The notes below the pieces were generated by a model. The model made no database searches, was not told the origin of the DNA, and saw only the letters and a program-made list of their open reading frames with translations. A stretch of DNA of 64,000 bases. Source: Maribacter sp. HTCC2170 (lineage in GTDB: Bacteria; Bacteroidota; Bacteroidia; Flavobacteriales; Flavobacteriaceae). The DNA is taken from assembly GCF_000153165.2 (NCBI RefSeq), contig NC_014472.1, positions 3,468,001-3,532,000 of the forward strand. The letters are read 5' to 3'. Position 1 is the stretch's first letter. Each line of letters begins with the position of its first letter. The position numbers and the translations under genes are program-made. Shown here in pieces: positions 62,101 to 64,000 of this stretch.

Positions 62101-62152
62101 ATATTGCAAAAAATGAACTGAATTTAGAGGTGGCGGAAGATTGATTATTCAT
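59099..62152 (-). CDS. cytochrome c / propeller (DUF6797-type) lipoprotein
   Basis: 1017 residues. Lipobox LLSGCQT (Cys34). A small N-terminal beta domain (35-145) is followed by cytochrome c with CINCH (Cys184, Cys187, His188) and GSMPPQP (Met ligand), then a DUF6797-like region (about 270-560), and a PQQ-sugar-dehydrogenase-like propeller (about 570-900; RAANGVCINPDG, GQLYACGMSAWG). Likely a periplasmic electron-transferring oxidoreductase, analogous to the protein at 46961 but with heme at the opposite end. It follows the TonB receptor gene on the same strand by 121 nt. Confidence 0.82.
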   Translation of the reverse strand: MNNQSSATSKFSSFFAILKVPFGLFLVAILLSGCQTEVRTESWDYEIATEDEAQQGVLRFNSKEGIQQVSLVSFDRGTMVLTDVRLSSKELSGNFELFGEEAFLEGIFKENNFSGTISLNDEKLLITAKRQSEEPVTVNRSKVTYVLTEADLPESEKNIDHAGIIADADRESYRRGERIYSSNCINCHGNEEIEGSIPLSTKFWEQELKSGNDAYSMYLTITRGYGSMPPQPVLTPQEKYDVIAYIRQKFIQENTKVKLIASTPGYLKNLPVGTSKGPKTKPYQPWADMDYGNFFINTYELVDEETGLERYHSPRPIPYPDEDYSNNNFAYKGIAVRLDEGKGGVSRGKAWMIFDHDLMRVAGGWTGDGFIDWNGILLNDKHETYPRTIGKLHFETPVGPGWANPETGSFEDPRFRARDGRAFGPLPKKWSDYKGLYHHGDNIIISYSVGKSNILEKLGREKSGNQTVFTRTLNMSPSSSLLKMKVAPVSNNVAITGEGAFLSNEDGFVMMTVQKSKAAKVKLFITDGSFSNLVGFASKSILPEDLSQFTKGGPAHYQEKIKSVITTGSEDGIFAIDQFTPPFDNPWACRMKLSGIDFLNDANKAVACATDGDIWLITGLTDGSNELSWQRIGSGLFQPLGIKVINDKIYVICRDQLVLLRDYNGDNETDFYESFNHDHQVTDHFHEFAMGLQADKQGNLYYAKSGRHAREALIPQHGTLLKVSRDGSKTDIIASGFRAANGVCINPDGSFLVTDQQGFWNPMNRINWVDGKGKFYGNMWGYDTPKDSTRLAMEQPMVWVDMKFDRSPSELLWIDSEKWGPLNGGLLSFSYGFGKIQLVLPEKVKGQMQGGVIDLPGVKFLTGVMRGRFNPNDGQLYACGMSAWGTNQMLRGGGLYRIRYTGKPLTVPTGLSTSVSSVSLSFVDSLNLKKAGDVKNYEINTWDLVRSSSYGSDRYNEQNLKIAKVEVNGNTVKLYLKNIKPVDVMTISYNLIDTSGNALKGTVQNTIHNLSKNSISN

Positions 62153-62273
62153 TTTTAGATAAAATTTTGTGCGGAAATAACAAGATTATCTCCCAATAAG
62201 GTTATTTACCTAAAAATATGAAAATATACTTAAGCCGAATAGGTTCTTACTTTCAACAAAATACAACTACAAA

Positions 62274-64000
62274 TTAAAAACGATAGCCCAAACTCAACAT
62301 AGTCCCTCTTGGCAAAATAGGTACCACGACAAAACTGGTATTGGGATTTGATTGAATAAAATCAGTGGTCGCACCGTTTGCACTGGCCCCAAAACTGTTT
62401 GCCCCAAAAAAGTTTGCAAGTCCCTCAGAATTAAAAAGGTTGGTTACCACCACGTTTGCCGATAAATTTTGGGTTATATCATAACCAAGTCCCGCATTAA
62501 ATACACTATAAGCCGGTAGTTGAAATGCATTGGCAATATTACCCTCTCTTTCCCCAAGAAATTGCCATTTGAAAAACCCATTTAGCTTGTCTTTTTGGTA
62601 ATCAAATCCAAGATTGAACATCAATTTTGGATTAAACGAGAGTGTATTATCTGAATAGTCGGTAATAGTATCATCAGAAGAGTCAACCGATCCTGCGGCA
62701 TCATAGACCGTCCATTTAGTAGCTTTCGGATTCTGGATTGTTCCATTGAAACTAAAGGTCAGATACGAAACCGGGGTATATGCACTCTCCCATTCCAAAC
62801 CAATGGTTCGAGAATCATTGAATTGAACAGGTGCATAAAAAACACTACCATCGTCCGAATCAAACTGGAAATCAGCAATACCAATATTTTTCAGCTGACT
62901 CCAAAAAGCCGTGGTCATGGCTGAAAATCGATTATTACTATATTTTAATCCAATTTCAGCTTGGGTAATTTCCTGTACTTCTCCTTCTTTATTAATAGGT
63001 ACGCCTGAAAAATTATTAAAGTAATAATTCAACTCAGGAGCTTTATTTCCTGATGAAAAGCGAGAAAAAATGGCGGTATGATCATTGAATTTATAATTCA
63101 AGGCTGCAGAATAAGACAGATAACTATAATTGAAATCAAAATTATCCCTTGCACCGGTTGGTGTTAATATTCCGTTATCATATGCTGTAGTTGGGTCCCC
63201 ATCATATCCTCCACCCCGTTGTAATGGTGCAGCTTGGTCTTTACTACCCTTGTGCCCAATTGATTCATATCGTAAACCAACATCTAAATGCAAGCGATCT
63301 TCTAATTTCCATCGGTCATTGGCAAAAAAAGCGAATTGACTTACATCAGCCCTAGAATTGTCAAAAAACAAACCTCCATAGTTACTTAAACCGTTTGAAT
63401 CGGATAAAGCCAAAACTGGCTGCCCAGGGTTTTCCAGGGTTACCTCTAACATTCTGGGATTTGGTTCATAAGTCACAAAACCAAAACTACCTTGTGTATA
63501 AAGCGAGGTATTTGAAAATCCTGATCCAAATCCAAAAGTCAAATCATGGTTAACAGACCTCTTTCTAAAAGTCAATTGATTCATCCATTCATCGGATCTA
63601 TTTTGTTTCAGCCATGAAGCGGTTCCCATGATGGCATCATTTGGTAGTGTCCCATTTCCAAGATATTGGATTGATTCCCCTGCCAAAATTCCACTATTAT
63701 CCAATCGAGCTAATTCTGAACCAGTAGCAGCATCTCTAAATACTACTTGACCAATTGGAAATTGGGCGCCACTTATAAAATAGGCCAACGGATTGTCCAA
63801 TGAAACAAATGCATTGCTTATAGCTGTCTGCCAATTGGCGTTCTTATGGGAATGTTTAACATTCAGCCTTGCAGACCAATCATTTCCGAGGTCTTGTAAA
63901 ATATCAACGCCAAAGGCCTTATCCTGGGCATGTACCCCCTGAGAAGGGTCAAAACGATTCGTGGCGCCTTCATTAATTCTTCTTCCGTCAGGAATATTCG
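62274..64000 (-). CDS. TonB-dependent receptor (partial, N-terminus outside)
   Basis: The frame is open to the right edge: upstream of the first displayed residues it reads through DGRRINEGATNRFDPSQG and HSHKNANWQTAISNAF. The 575 visible residues are the C-terminal beta-barrel of an outer-membrane receptor: alternating strands, LHLDVGLRYESIG, FSRFSSGNKAPELNYYF and the terminal aromatic strand ending LSLGYRF. The missing part would hold the plug and TonB box. It presumably imports the substrate used by the neighbouring sugar enzymes. No SusD-like partner is seen. Confidence 0.92.
   Translation of the reverse strand, partial: NIPDGRRINEGATNRFDPSQGVHAQDKAFGVDILQDLGNDWSARLNVKHSHKNANWQTAISNAFVSLDNPLAYFISGAQFPIGQVVFRDAATGSELARLDNSGILAGESIQYLGNGTLPNDAIMGTASWLKQNRSDEWMNQLTFRKRSVNHDLTFGFGSGFSNTSLYTQGSFGFVTYEPNPRMLEVTLENPGQPVLALSDSNGLSNYGGLFFDNSRADVSQFAFFANDRWKLEDRLHLDVGLRYESIGHKGSKDQAAPLQRGGGYDGDPTTAYDNGILTPTGARDNFDFNYSYLSYSAALNYKFNDHTAIFSRFSSGNKAPELNYYFNNFSGVPINKEGEVQEITQAEIGLKYSNNRFSAMTTAFWSQLKNIGIADFQFDSDDGSVFYAPVQFNDSRTIGLEWESAYTPVSYLTFSFNGTIQNPKATKWTVYDAAGSVDSSDDTITDYSDNTLSFNPKLMFNLGFDYQKDKLNGFFKWQFLGEREGNIANAFQLPAYSVFNAGLGYDITQNLSANVVVTNLFNSEGLANFFGANSFGASANGATTDFIQSNPNTSFVVVPILPRGTMLSLGYRF

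Noticed and set aside
1-64000. tRNA, rRNA, CRISPR, insertion sequences, prophage
   Set aside because: I saw no cloverleaf-like gap, no spaced repeat array, no transposase or integrase and no phage structural gene.

Overview
The window looks like a chromosome segment of a marine member of the Flavobacteriaceae (Bacteroidota), possibly near Maribacter, Zobellia or Arenibacter; the genus is an inference. Support: AT-rich DNA, promoters of the Bacteroidota type (TTG then TAnnTTTG/A) with little sign of Shine-Dalgarno sequences, many short SpII lipoprotein signals, DUF4870/PspC/DUF2807/AIM24 families, a sulfatase, ThuA and Gfo/Idh/MocA proteins, and a TonB-dependent receptor. I see no tRNA, rRNA, CRISPR array, insertion sequence or phage genes.

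Region 1 (1-14.1 kb) is housekeeping and envelope: a partial TolC-type protein, OxyR with both redox cysteines, a D,D-carboxypeptidase lipoprotein, NudK, AIM24, a DUF4870/SnoaL-like pair behind a strong promoter covered by a palindrome, a PadR-PspC-DUF2807 envelope module, a dipeptide epimerase overlapping an alpha-oxoamine-synthase-like enzyme, and thioredoxin reductase.

Region 2 (14.2-36.6 kb) is a stress or low-oxygen island and the most interesting part. It has five universal stress proteins, short-form HPF, CbpA/CbpM co-chaperones, thioredoxin, D-lactate dehydrogenase, cardiolipin synthase, a MacA/LolCDE-like export system, a DoxX protein, an ATP-cone/nuclease fusion with a beta-CASP hydrolase, an Hsp70-like relic and four paralogues of a small helical family I do not recognise. 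In its middle sit a PAS histidine kinase and a response regulator fused to a Crp/Fnr DNA-binding module. Eleven intergenic palindromes of the form TGAY-N4-RTCA lie in this island. For nine transcription units the palindrome centre is exactly 29.5 bp (30.5 bp for cls) from a TAnnTTTA/G-like -7 element, which puts the activator near -41.5. All four paralogues have their own box. I infer one regulon controlled by the receiver-Crp/Fnr fusion.

Region 3 (36.6-47 kb) is sugar metabolism: galT-galK, a mutarotase lipoprotein, a sulfatase, a Tat-exported Gfo/Idh/MocA protein, a sterol-desaturase-family protein, transketolase and a rhamnose-mutarotase-like protein.

Region 4 (47-64 kb) is a divergent carbohydrate locus. 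On the minus strand are a TIM-barrel isomerase, two Gfo/Idh/MocA oxidoreductases, a zinc alcohol dehydrogenase, an SDR epimerase and a large SGNH-propeller-HEAT-cytochrome c lipoprotein. On the plus strand are an FHS-type MFS permease, a DTE-type epimerase and a ThuA lipoprotein. Then follow a second cytochrome c/propeller lipoprotein and a partial TonB-dependent receptor. The set suggests uptake and oxidation/reduction-based breakdown of an unusual sugar or cyclitol; the substrate cannot be read from sequence.
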